Shown here in pieces: positions 1 to 5,532 of a DNA stretch of 5,682 bases (within the stretch, counting starts at the first letter, position 1; each line of letters opens with the position of its first letter). The stretch is from Oscillospiraceae bacterium (GTDB lineage: Bacteria > Bacillota > Clostridia > Oscillospirales > Ruminococcaceae), in NCBI GenBank assembly GCA_017416665.1, contig JAFQBO010000360.1, positions 1-5,682 of the forward strand. The letters run 5' to 3'. Below the pieces are notes generated by a model. The model saw only the letters and a list, made by a program, of their open reading frames with translations, made no database searches and was not told the DNA's origin. The translations under genes and the position numbers were made by a program.

Positions 1-1
1 G

Positions 2-85
2 TGTGGCAAGAATGTAAGCACTTATCTTCCTTGGTCAGAACAAATACCTGAATGTTGCAAATCAAGAACCCCTCAACAAAAGTAA
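2..85 (+). CDS. IS66-family transposase, C-terminal end (partial)
   Basis: The reading frame beginning at position 2 is open from the window edge to TAA at 83-85 and gives 27 residues. It includes TYLPWSEQIPECCKS. The pattern (M/L)PWS-x-x-(I/L)P-x-x-C(R/K) a few residues before the stop is typical of the C-terminal segment of IS66 DDE transposases from Firmicutes, a recognition made from memory. The DDE catalytic core and the zinc-finger region lie outside the window, so whether the enzyme is intact is unknown. The last codons and the stop fall in the 5' arm and loop of the hairpin at 58-131, so coding and end structure are overlapped. The right terminal repeat lies 46 nt beyond the stop, a normal distance for an IS. 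The two other plus-strand frames do not give a recognisable product. Confidence 0.6.
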   Translation, partial: CGKNVSTYLPWSEQIPECCKSRTPQQK

Positions 86-131
86 TTTCATGAATTGCTT
101 TTTCTGAGGGGTTCTATGCGTGCTTGATTTG
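58..131 (+). repeat. Long imperfect hairpin at the IS66 right end
   Basis: Nested complementary arms form one long stem. CAAATCAAG (58-66) pairs with CTTGATTTG (123-131), AACCCCTCA (67-75) pairs with TGAGGGGTT (105-113), and AAAAGTAATT (78-87) pairs with AATTGCTTTT (93-102) with one G-U wobble on the plus strand, leaving a 5-nt loop. A 9-nt bulge (114-122) interrupts the 3' side. No U-run follows on either strand, so it is not a classical intrinsic terminator. It may limit read-through across the IS end or sequester the end sequence. The role is inferred; the pairing is visible directly. Confidence 0.6.
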
Positions 132-139
132 ACGCTTAC
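131..139 (-). repeat. IS66 right terminal inverted repeat, outer part
   Basis: Reading the minus strand from 139 downwards gives GTAAGCGTCAAATCAAGC. The first seven bases match the conserved outer end of IS66-family repeats (GTAAGCG). The inner limit of the repeat cannot be set without the left end, so only the nine outermost bases are marked. The exact junction with host DNA is predicted at 139/140. Confidence 0.6.
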
Positions 140-143
140 GAAA

Positions 144-173
144 ATTATAGAACGTATGCATTCGTTAAGTGAA
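144..173 (-). promoter_or_regulatory. Possible promoter with an operator-like dyad, pointing into the IS
   Basis: On the minus strand a perfect TATAAT (149-144) lies 18 nt downstream of TTCACT (173-168), a weak 4/6 match to a -35 box. The spacer is filled by a 16-bp imperfect palindrome (151-166, AACGTATGCATTCGTT on plus; ATGCAT core and AACG/CGTT ends). A dyad between -35 and -10 is the arrangement used by MerR-type activators, but no regulator gene is visible. The promoter would read away from gatB into the IS66 end, and could be a remnant separated from its gene by the insertion. AT-rich DNA yields TATAAT by chance, so this call is weak. Nothing else is recognised between 174 and 212. Confidence 0.25.
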
Positions 174-212
174 CATAAGCGAAAAAATATTGAAAAATAT
201 CATAATTAAAGC

Positions 213-260
213 CAGAATGGGCTGTCCCACCAGTGAAAATTAGTGAGACAGCCCATTCTG
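213..260 (-). terminator. Terminator hairpin after gatB, probably bidirectional
   Basis: A perfect 14-bp stem joins 213-226 (CAGAATGGGCTGTC) with 247-260 (its complement). In the minus-strand RNA the stem extends inward by four more pairs (UCAC with GUGG, including one U-G wobble) to a 12-nt loop. It lies 24 nt past the gatB stop. The U-tract is modest on both sides: minus reads GC then UUUAAUU, and plus reads UUUUGU directly after the stem. It probably ends the aspS-gatCAB message and also blocks plus-strand transcription coming from the IS66 element. Confidence 0.75.
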
Positions 261-284
261 TTTTGTAAAATGAGTTTATACATA

Positions 285-1697
285 TTATTCAATTAGTTCT
301 TTTAATTTTGCTTTGACTGATTGAGCATCTGCTTTACCACGACTTTTCTTCATAACATTGCCAAGGAGTGCCATTAAGGCTTTTTCTTTACCATTCTTGT
401 AGTCAATAACTGCGTTTGGATTATTATTTATAGCATTTTGGCACATTTCAGCAAGTGCATTTTCGTCAATACCGCCTAAATCATTTTCGTCAATAAAATC
501 TGTGCAAGGTTTACCTGTATCAAGCATTTTTTCTAAAGTCTGCTTTGCCAGATTATTTTGAATTTTTTTATCTTCAATCATTTTTACAAGCTGATTTAGC
601 TGTTGCGGAGTTGTTGCGACTGCAAAGTTTTCCTTCTCAGCCTCAGTTTCAATACGTCTGAACATCGAACCAATGATGAAGTTGGAAACTGTTTTTGGAA
701 CCTTTAAGCCTTCGATAGCTTTATCAAAATATTCGCTTACCCTGCGGTATTTTGTAAGGAGTTGTGCATCCTTTTCAGGAATGTTATATTCTTCAACATA
801 TCTTACGAGTTTTGCTTCAGGAAGTTCAGGCAACATTTGTCGTATTTCTTCCACTTCTTCATCGTTTGTGATAATAGTAACGAGATCAGGGTCACGAAAA
901 TAACGGTAGTCGTTGGCATCTTCTTTGCCACGCATTGGAGAGGTTGTGCCGGTAGTATCATCAAAACGAAGGGTTTCCTGTATAACTTTATCACCACGTT
1001 CAATCAGGTCAACCTGACGGTAAAACTCATATTCCATAGCTTTTGCTATGTTGTTGATTGAGTTCATATTTTTAATTTCCGTTCTTGTTCCAAGTCTTTT
1101 ACTGCCTTCTTCACGAACTGAAATATTGACATCGCAACGCATAGAACCTTCCTGCATTCGACAGTCTGAAACTCCTATATATCTCATAATCTGTTGAAGC
1201 TTTTCAACGTATTCTTTTGCTTCATCAACAGAGCGAAAGTCCGGTTCTGTAACGATTTCAATAAGAGGAACACCACCACGGTTATAATCAACATAAGTAT
1301 TACCACGCTCGTGTATAAGCTTTCCTGCATCTTCTTCTATGTGGATTCGTAAAATACGGATTTTTTTTCCGTTTGAAAGCTGGATATATCCGTTTTCGCA
1401 AAGAGGTTTGTCATATTGAGAAATCTGATAAGCTTTTGAAAGGTCAGGATAAGTGTAGTTTTTTCTGTCCATTTTTGCAACTGTAGCAATCTTGCAATTC
1501 GTAGCAAGACCAGCCATAATTGCATACTTTACAACTTGACGGTTGAGCTTTGGAAGAGTACCCGGCAAACCAATACAAATCGGACAACAATGTGTGTTAG
1601 GTTCTCCGCCAAATTGAGTAGTACATCCGCAGAAAATTTTTGTCTTTGTTGAAAGCTCTACGTGAGTTTCAAAACCTGCAACTAATTCATATTTCAC
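285..1697 (-). CDS. gatB: Asp-tRNA(Asn)/Glu-tRNA(Gln) amidotransferase subunit B (GatB)
   Basis: GatB binds the misacylated tRNA, activates the side-chain carboxylate with ATP, and amidates it using ammonia tunnelled from GatA; it works in the cytoplasm. The 470 residues match family length (about 475). The N-terminal cradle domain shows GFETHVEL (8-15; the usual form is GLE-x-HVEL, with Glu10 and His12 kept). A four-Cys zinc site follows: Cys23, Cys25, Cys38 and Cys41 around EPNTHCCPICIGLPG. Then come DRKNYTYPDLSKAYQISQYD (77-96), HIEEDAGK (119-126) and VDYNRGGVPLIEIVTEPD (136-153). The C-terminal YqeY-like tail, which contacts the tRNA elbow, ends with GNVMKKSRGKAD (446-457). The start is GTG at 1697-1695, overlapping the gatA stop as GTGA, with GGGGTG 7 nt upstream; translation is probably coupled to gatA. 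It is the last gene of the operon, 24 nt before the terminator. No defect is seen. Confidence 0.97.
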   Translation of the reverse strand: MKYELVAGFETHVELSTKTKIFCGCTTQFGGEPNTHCCPICIGLPGTLPKLNRQVVKYAIMAGLATNCKIATVAKMDRKNYTYPDLSKAYQISQYDKPLCENGYIQLSNGKKIRILRIHIEEDAGKLIHERGNTYVDYNRGGVPLIEIVTEPDFRSVDEAKEYVEKLQQIMRYIGVSDCRMQEGSMRCDVNISVREEGSKRLGTRTEIKNMNSINNIAKAMEYEFYRQVDLIERGDKVIQETLRFDDTTGTTSPMRGKEDANDYRYFRDPDLVTIITNDEEVEEIRQMLPELPEAKLVRYVEEYNIPEKDAQLLTKYRRVSEYFDKAIEGLKVPKTVSNFIIGSMFRRIETEAEKENFAVATTPQQLNQLVKMIEDKKIQNNLAKQTLEKMLDTGKPCTDFIDENDLGGIDENALAEMCQNAINNNPNAVIDYKNGKEKALMALLGNVMKKSRGKADAQSVKAKLKELIE

Positions 1698-3151
1698 AGT
1701 TTAACACCCCACTTTGTATCTTTGAAGTTTTCAGGCATTGCCTTTTCATATGCATTGGCTGCATTTAAAATTTTTGCCTCATCAAACTTGTTTCCGATTA
1801 ACTGCATACCGATTGGCATACCCTCCTTGTTATATCCACAAGGAACAGATATACTGGGTAATCCTGCAATATTTACGGGAACAGTGCAAATATCAGTTAA
1901 ATATGTTTCGATTGGATCAGACACAGCTTTACCTATCTCGAAAGCGGTCATAGGAACTGTTGGTGCAAGTATAAAGTCGCATTTTTCGAAAGCACTGTTA
2001 AATGCATTTACAATAGTACCACGCAGTTTTTGAGCCTTTTTATAGTACGCATCATAATATCCGGCTGAAAGCACATAAGTGCCTAATAAAATTCTTCGCT
2101 TAACTTCTTCACCAAAGCCCTCACTGCGAGTACGGCATATCATATCGTGAATGCCGTTGTAATGCTGAGCCTTGTATCCGTAACGGATACCGTCATATCT
2201 ACCTAAATTTGAAGATGCCTCTGCACAAGCGATAATATAATATACCGGAAGTGCAAACTTGATTACAGGCATATCAAAATAGATAATTTCAGCTCCAAGA
2301 CTTTCATAAACCTTTATAGCTTTCAATATGGCATCATTTACTTCATCTTTAATACCGTCCATATATTCACGGACGATACCAATTTTCATACCTTTAATAT
2401 CATTGTTGATTGTGTCGAAAGTAACACCATTTTGTCTGCCCTGACAGGTGCTATCCATAGGATCATAATCAGAAATCGCATCAAAAACGATTGAAGCATC
2501 TTGTACTGTTTTTGTTATAGGACCAATTTGATCAAGGCTTGAAGCATAAGCAATGAGACCATAACGAGAAACTGAACCATACGTTGGTTTAAGACCAACA
2601 ATACCGCAGAAAGATGCAGGCTGGCGAATAGAACCACCTGTATCAGACCCTAATGCATAAGGAGCAATATTGCCGCTAACAGCAGAGGCACCACCGCCTG
2701 ATGATCCGCCGGCACAATGATTTGTGTTGTGTGGGTTTGTGGCACCTCCAAAATATGAGGTTTCGCAGGAAGAACCCATGGCAAATTCATCCATATTGGT
2801 TTTACCAAGCAAAACTGCACCTTTGCTTTGTAAATTTTCCCATACGGTTGCGTTGTAGATTGGTTTGTAGCCTGTGAGGATTTTTGAACAACAGGTTGTT
2901 TCTATACCTTTTGTAGATAGGTTATCTTTTAATGTCATAGGCACTCCTTCGAGGATACCTATTTTATCTCCTTTAGCGATTTTTGCGTCGACTTTTTCTG
3001 CTTGTTGCAACGCAATTTCAGTAGTTACGTTAATATAAGCGTTCAGCTCTCCGTTACATTTTTCAATTTCAGCTAAATACTGATTTGTCAGTTCTATACA
3101 AGATACCTCTTTTGATGAGAGCATATCATGAATTTTCTTAATTGTTGACAT
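1694..3151 (-). CDS. gatA: Asp-tRNA(Asn)/Glu-tRNA(Gln) amidotransferase subunit A (GatA)
   Basis: GatA is the glutaminase of GatCAB. It hydrolyses glutamine and sends the ammonia through an internal channel to GatB. The protein has 485 residues, the normal length, and belongs to the amidase-signature family. The Ser-cisSer-Lys triad can be placed: Lys75 in VPMTLKDN, Ser150 in AGGSSGGGASAVSG, and Ser174 in GSDTGGSIRQP. The 75- and 24-residue spacings match those of characterised GatA (Lys79, Ser154, Ser178 in S. aureus). FCGIVGLKPTYGSVSRYGL after the triad and the C-terminal GLPSISVPCG are also family hallmarks. The ATG at 3151-3149 lies 12 nt after the gatC stop with the strong site AGGGGGAG just upstream. 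The gene ends in TGA, which shares bases with the gatB GTG start, so GatA and GatB are probably made in equal amounts. There is no sign of truncation or transfer. Confidence 0.98.
   Translation of the reverse strand: MSTIKKIHDMLSSKEVSCIELTNQYLAEIEKCNGELNAYINVTTEIALQQAEKVDAKIAKGDKIGILEGVPMTLKDNLSTKGIETTCCSKILTGYKPIYNATVWENLQSKGAVLLGKTNMDEFAMGSSCETSYFGGATNPHNTNHCAGGSSGGGASAVSGNIAPYALGSDTGGSIRQPASFCGIVGLKPTYGSVSRYGLIAYASSLDQIGPITKTVQDASIVFDAISDYDPMDSTCQGRQNGVTFDTINNDIKGMKIGIVREYMDGIKDEVNDAILKAIKVYESLGAEIIYFDMPVIKFALPVYYIIACAEASSNLGRYDGIRYGYKAQHYNGIHDMICRTRSEGFGEEVKRRILLGTYVLSAGYYDAYYKKAQKLRGTIVNAFNSAFEKCDFILAPTVPMTAFEIGKAVSDPIETYLTDICTVPVNIAGLPSISVPCGYNKEGMPIGMQLIGNKFDEAKILNAANAYEKAMPENFKDTKWGVKL
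1705..1710 (-). promoter_or_regulatory. Ribosome binding site deciding the GTG start of gatB
   Basis: GGGGTG on the minus strand lies inside the last codons of gatA, 7 nt before GTG at 1697-1695. The next base gives GTGA, which contains the gatA TGA stop. The protein read from this GTG begins MKYELVAGFETHVEL, which is the expected GatB N-terminus, and the first in-frame Met after it lies beyond residue 60. The GTG start is therefore well supported, and re-initiation by ribosomes finishing gatA is likely. Confidence 0.7.
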
Positions 3152-3163
3152 AGGCTCCCCCTA

Positions 3164-3442
3164 TTATGAATGATTTTTTACTAAAAAATGATTGTCACTC
3201 TGTTCAGGAGCATTTTTGAGAATTTCTTCACAAAGAAACGACTGAACAACTACATCTTCTCTAAATATATTTGAAAGATTGTTAATATTATCAAACTCAC
3301 TTCCGTCATCGGGTGCATTGTTAATTGCATCTGCAAAATCGACAATATTCTGCATTTCTTTTGTAAGCTTGTCTAAATCTTCTTCTGCTACAAACAGCTT
3401 TGAAAGAATAGCAATATTTTCTATATCTTCTTTTGTTACCAT
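3164..3442 (-). CDS. gatC: Asp-tRNA(Asn)/Glu-tRNA(Gln) amidotransferase subunit C (GatC)
   Basis: GatC is the small non-catalytic subunit that wraps around GatA and helps hold it against GatB. At 92 residues it is in the family range (about 95-100). The opening VTKEDIENIAILSKLFVAEEDLDKL is the usual N-terminal helical pair (compare the family form I-T-x-E-x-V-x-x-V-A-x-L-A-R-L). FREDVVVQSFLCEEILKNAPE (about 60-80) is the conserved C-terminal region, normally LRED-x-V-x-x-S-x-x-x-E-x-x-L-x-NAPE. The tail SDNHFLVKNHS matches the usual F-x-V-P-ending segment but lacks the proline. The ATG at 3442-3440 has AAAGGA 8 nt upstream. It sits 28 nt after aspS with no terminator between them, and 12 nt before gatA. 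Identity rests on both sequence and gene order. Confidence 0.95.
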   Translation of the reverse strand: MVTKEDIENIAILSKLFVAEEDLDKLTKEMQNIVDFADAINNAPDDGSEFDNINNLSNIFREDVVVQSFLCEEILKNAPEQSDNHFLVKNHS

Positions 3443-3470
3443 AATACCAATCCTTTATATCTTATTAAAT

Positions 3471-5216
3471 TTATCTGATTTTGATATGAACTTCTCGTAA
3501 CTGCTGTTCAGTTACTTCAGTTGGGGCACCTAACAGCAAATCTTGAGCGTTGCTGTTCATTGGAAATGGAATAACCTCACGGATATTTTCTTCCTCAGTT
3601 AATAGCATAAGCATACGATCAACACCAGGAGCCATACCGGCATGAGGTGGTGCACCGTACTGAAATGCGTTATAAAGTGATTTGAATTTATCCTTTAATT
3701 CGTCTTCTGTGTAACCTGCAATTTCAAAAGCCTTAATCATTGTGTCTAAGTCGTGATTTCTGACCGCACCCGAAGACAACTCAACACCGTTGCAGACAAT
3801 ATCGTACTGATATGCAAGAATTTCTGTAGGGTGTTTAGATATAAGTGCATCAATACCGCCTTGAGGCATTGAGAATGGGTTGTGAGTGAATATAGTTTTT
3901 CCATCGTCATCAATTTCGAACATCGGAAAATCTACAATAAAACAAAGATCAAAACGGCTGTTATCAATAAGATCGAGTCTTTTTGCAACTTCTGTGCGAA
4001 TTTGTCCGGCAAGTTTTGGTGCGAGTGATTTAGAATCAGCAATAAAGTAAATTACGTCGCCTGCTTTTGAATTATTGCGTGAAATAAGTTCTTCTCTATC
4101 ACCCGACTTTAAAAATTTATCAATTGGACCGTCAAAAGATAAATCTTCTTTAACCTTAACATAACCTAAACCTTTCATTCCAATTGAAAGAGCAAACTCT
4201 TCCATACTCTTAAACCACTTTTTGCTTTCTGAGGCAGCACCGGGTACATTGATGGAACGAACGCATTTTCCTTTAAAAGGAATAAATTCTGTTTCTACGA
4301 ACATATCGCTGATTTCTTCGATTATTAGCGGATTTCTTAAATCAGGTTTATCAGTGCCGTATTTTAGCATAGCATCTTCATAAGAAATACGCCTAAATGG
4401 TGCAGGAGAAACTTTTTTATTAGTGAATTTACTGAATGTTTCATAAAGAACTTCTTCAGCAACTGAAAATACATCTTCTTGTGTTGCAAAAGCCATTTCA
4501 AAGTCAAGTTGATAGAATTCACCGGGACTACGGTCTGCTCTTGCATCTTCATCTCTGAAACAAGGTGCAATTTGAAAATATTTATCAAAACCGGAAACCA
4601 TCAAAAGTTGTTTAAAAATCTGAGGAGCCTGTGGTAATGCATAGAACTTACCATGATGTTTACGACTTGGAATAAGGTAATCTCTTGCACCCTCGGGTGA
4701 GGAAGCAGAAAGAATTGGCGTGTTGATTTCTACAAAACCCAATTCGGTCATTTTTTGACGCAGAAAATTAACGACCTGTGAACGAAGAAGAATGTTGTTA
4801 TGAACCTTTGGATTTCTAAGATCTAAAAATCTGTACTTAAGCCTTACATCTTCGTTAACGATTTTTGAAGTTGTAACTTCAAAAGGAAGTTCGTTTTTGC
4901 ACTTACCCAATACTTTTATATTGTCGGTGTGAACTTCAATGTAACCTGTGGCTATTTTTTTGTTAATAGTGTCGTCATCACGTTTTACAACATTACCGTT
5001 AAGAGTTACAGTACATTCACGGTTGATATCTTTGAGTAATTGCTCGTCGTGAACTACAACTTGCAAAATACCATACTGGTCACGAATATCAAGGAACATT
5101 ACGCCACCATGGTTACGGATGTTTTCTACCCAACCGGCAACTCTAACTTCCTGTCCGATGTTTTTTTCTCTTAATTCACCGCAATTAACTGTGCGATAAA
5201 TGTTTTCTTTAGCCAT
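3471..5216 (-). CDS. aspS: Aspartyl-tRNA synthetase, probably non-discriminating (AspRS)
   Basis: A class IIb synthetase that attaches Asp to tRNA(Asp) and, if non-discriminating, also to tRNA(Asn). Its 581 residues fit the bacterial form (about 590). The N-terminal OB-fold anticodon-binding domain (about 1-105) contains VAGWVENIRNHGGVMFLDIR (26-45). The catalytic domain shows SPEGARDYLIPSR (173-185), the aspartate loop QAPQIFKQLL (196-205), motif 2 with FRDEDARADR (220-229; Arg221) and motif 3 GAPPHAGMAPGVDR (521-534). The bacterial GAD insertion lies between motifs 2 and 3. His36 in NHGG aligns by eye with His31 of the Pseudomonas enzyme, a position linked to relaxed tRNA(Asn) recognition; strict enzymes such as that of E. 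coli have Leu. Placement ahead of gatCAB supports the same reading. The ATG at 5216-5214 has AAAGGA 9 nt upstream. A promoter and a terminator-like leader hairpin lie upstream. Confidence 0.97.
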   Translation of the reverse strand: MAKENIYRTVNCGELREKNIGQEVRVAGWVENIRNHGGVMFLDIRDQYGILQVVVHDEQLLKDINRECTVTLNGNVVKRDDDTINKKIATGYIEVHTDNIKVLGKCKNELPFEVTTSKIVNEDVRLKYRFLDLRNPKVHNNILLRSQVVNFLRQKMTELGFVEINTPILSASSPEGARDYLIPSRKHHGKFYALPQAPQIFKQLLMVSGFDKYFQIAPCFRDEDARADRSPGEFYQLDFEMAFATQEDVFSVAEEVLYETFSKFTNKKVSPAPFRRISYEDAMLKYGTDKPDLRNPLIIEEISDMFVETEFIPFKGKCVRSINVPGAASESKKWFKSMEEFALSIGMKGLGYVKVKEDLSFDGPIDKFLKSGDREELISRNNSKAGDVIYFIADSKSLAPKLAGQIRTEVAKRLDLIDNSRFDLCFIVDFPMFEIDDDGKTIFTHNPFSMPQGGIDALISKHPTEILAYQYDIVCNGVELSSGAVRNHDLDTMIKAFEIAGYTEDELKDKFKSLYNAFQYGAPPHAGMAPGVDRMLMLLTEEENIREVIPFPMNSNAQDLLLGAPTEVTEQQLREVHIKIR

Positions 5217-5225
5217 AGAAGATTA

Positions 5226-5231
5226 TCCTTT
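5226..5231 (-). promoter_or_regulatory. aspS Shine-Dalgarno site, embedded in a three-codon ORF
   Basis: AAAGGA (minus strand, 5231-5226) lies 9 nt before the aspS ATG. The same bases are codons 2 and 3 of a minimal ORF, ATG AAA GGA TAA (5234-5223). That ORF has its own AAGGA about 8 nt upstream of its ATG, and its ATG sits in the 12-bp palindrome TTTCATATGAAA (5229-5240). The SD is secure from spacing. Whether the M-K-G ORF is translated, or blocks the aspS site when it is, cannot be told from sequence. Confidence 0.6.
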
Positions 5232-5280
5232 CATATGAAATTTCCTTAAATATTTTATGTGTTTTGTTGTTGATTTATTG

Positions 5281-5328
5281 CTATATTGGCAAAAAAAGAC
5301 GCAGAGCGACAAGGTTGTAGAACCTCAT
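5281..5328 (-). CDS. Candidate leader peptide upstream of aspS (15 aa)
   Basis: A short ORF, MRFYNLVALRLFLPI, runs from ATG at 5328-5326 to TAG at 5283-5281. The start codon lies in the 5' arm of the leader hairpin, about 10-12 nt from the predicted transcript start. The reading frame spans the loop, the whole 3' arm and the U-tract (CTT TTT TTG). No clear Shine-Dalgarno site precedes it (AGAG is only 2 nt from the ATG), so initiation would be weak or leaderless-like. Codon 5 is AAC (Asn), next to the apical loop. A ribosome held there would cover the 5' arm and keep the hairpin from forming, linking aspS-gatCAB expression to Asn-tRNA supply. The ORF may equally be a by-product of the hairpin sequence. 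I do not recognise the peptide as a named family. Confidence 0.3.
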   Translation of the reverse strand: MRFYNLVALRLFLPI

Positions 5329-5338
5329 CGCTCTGCGT
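5291..5338 (-). terminator. Intrinsic terminator/attenuator hairpin at the 5' end of the aspS transcript
   Basis: In minus-strand RNA an 11-bp GC-rich stem (5338-5328 with 5309-5299), two U-G/G-U wobbles, and five further pairs (AGGUU with AACCU) make an 18-bp helix with a CUAC loop. It is followed by one C and seven U (5297-5291). On the plus strand the two wobbles would be C-A mismatches and only three T follow, so the structure belongs to minus-strand RNA. It starts within about 1-3 nt of the predicted start site of the promoter at 5346-5374, so it cannot simply be the terminator of a gene upstream on that strand unless the promoter call is wrong. It would either yield a short RNA of about 50 nt or act as an attenuator for aspS-gatCAB. 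Confidence 0.8.
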
Positions 5339-5345
5339 TTAGCAC

Positions 5346-5374
5346 ATTATACCATATCAATATGCTAATTTCAA
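5346..5374 (-). promoter_or_regulatory. Sigma-A type promoter of the aspS-gatCAB operon
   Basis: On the minus strand the -35 box TTGAAA (5374-5369), a 17-nt spacer and a perfect -10 TATAAT (5351-5346) form a near-consensus promoter. TG one base upstream of the -10 (5354-5353) adds an extended -10 element. The DNA further upstream is very AT-rich and could act as an UP element. The expected start is at one of the A residues at 5340-5338, which places the leader hairpin at the very start of the RNA and gives a leader of about 123 nt before aspS. No T-box specifier or antiterminator sequence is visible in that leader, although T-boxes control many synthetase operons in Firmicutes. Confidence 0.8.
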
Positions 5375-5532
5375 GTGTGAATTTTAAGTTATATTAATCT
5401 TTCATTTTGAGTTTTATATTATCATTAATTTTTATGATGTTTTAATTTCATTGAAAAATAGGTGATTTTTTTATTAGAGCAAAAAATAAAAATATAACAA
5501 AATATGTATTAATATAGTTTGTTAAGAGTTAG
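5375..5532. other. AT-rich intergenic stretch, no recognisable gene
   Basis: This stretch between the aspS promoter and the plus-strand fragment is very AT-rich with frequent stops in all frames. It contains small A/T runs and short chance repeats (for example ATCAT and ATGAT around 5423-5437) but no convincing terminator, tRNA or promoter for the downstream plus-strand frame. An ATG at 5504-5506 is closed by TAA two codons later. Confidence 0.5.

Larger units (their letters stand above)
1..139 (+). mobile_element. Right end of an IS66-family insertion sequence (partial)
   Basis: Three signals agree. The plus strand encodes what looks like an IS66 transposase C-terminus, with its stop at 83-85. 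It is followed by a short non-coding tail containing a long hairpin. The tail ends at 131-139 with GACGCTTAC, which read inwards from the outside is GTAAGCGTC. IS66-family elements are known for terminal inverted repeats beginning GTAA(GCG) and for 8-bp target duplications. The predicted junction is therefore 139/140, and GAAAATTA (140-147) would be the candidate duplicated target. The left end lies outside the window, so neither the duplication nor the matching repeat can be verified here. The element sits downstream of the gatB terminator and does not interrupt the operon. Confidence 0.68.

Noticed and set aside
135..169. Hairpin CTTACGAA / TTCGTTAAG across the IS end and its flank
   Set aside because: It crosses the predicted IS junction and has a bulge, so it would be a chance product of insertion rather than a selected structure.
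140..212. CRISPR, tRNA or other RNA gene in the left flank
   Set aside because: No regularly spaced repeats, no cloverleaf and no conserved RNA motifs were found; only the weak promoter-like site is notable.
673..1061. Plus-strand open frames inside gatB, and similar frames inside gatA and aspS
   Set aside because: They lie antisense to highly conserved coding sequence, have no family features or ribosome sites, and are shadows of the real genes.
3443..3470. Possible operon break between aspS and gatC
   Set aside because: The 28-nt gap holds only the gatC ribosome site; there is no hairpin, U-tract or promoter.
4863..4884. Near-perfect inverted repeat TTTTGAAGTT-GT-AACTTCAAAA within aspS
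   Set aside because: It encodes a normal AspRS stretch (E-V-T-T-S-K) right after the OB-fold, is AT-rich and has no U-tract or site context; most likely a coincidence of codons.
5217..5338. T-box riboswitch in the aspS leader
   Set aside because: The leader is only about 120 nt, no T-box consensus (AGGGUGGNACCGCG) is present, and the one strong hairpin starts at the predicted +1, leaving no room for a specifier stem.
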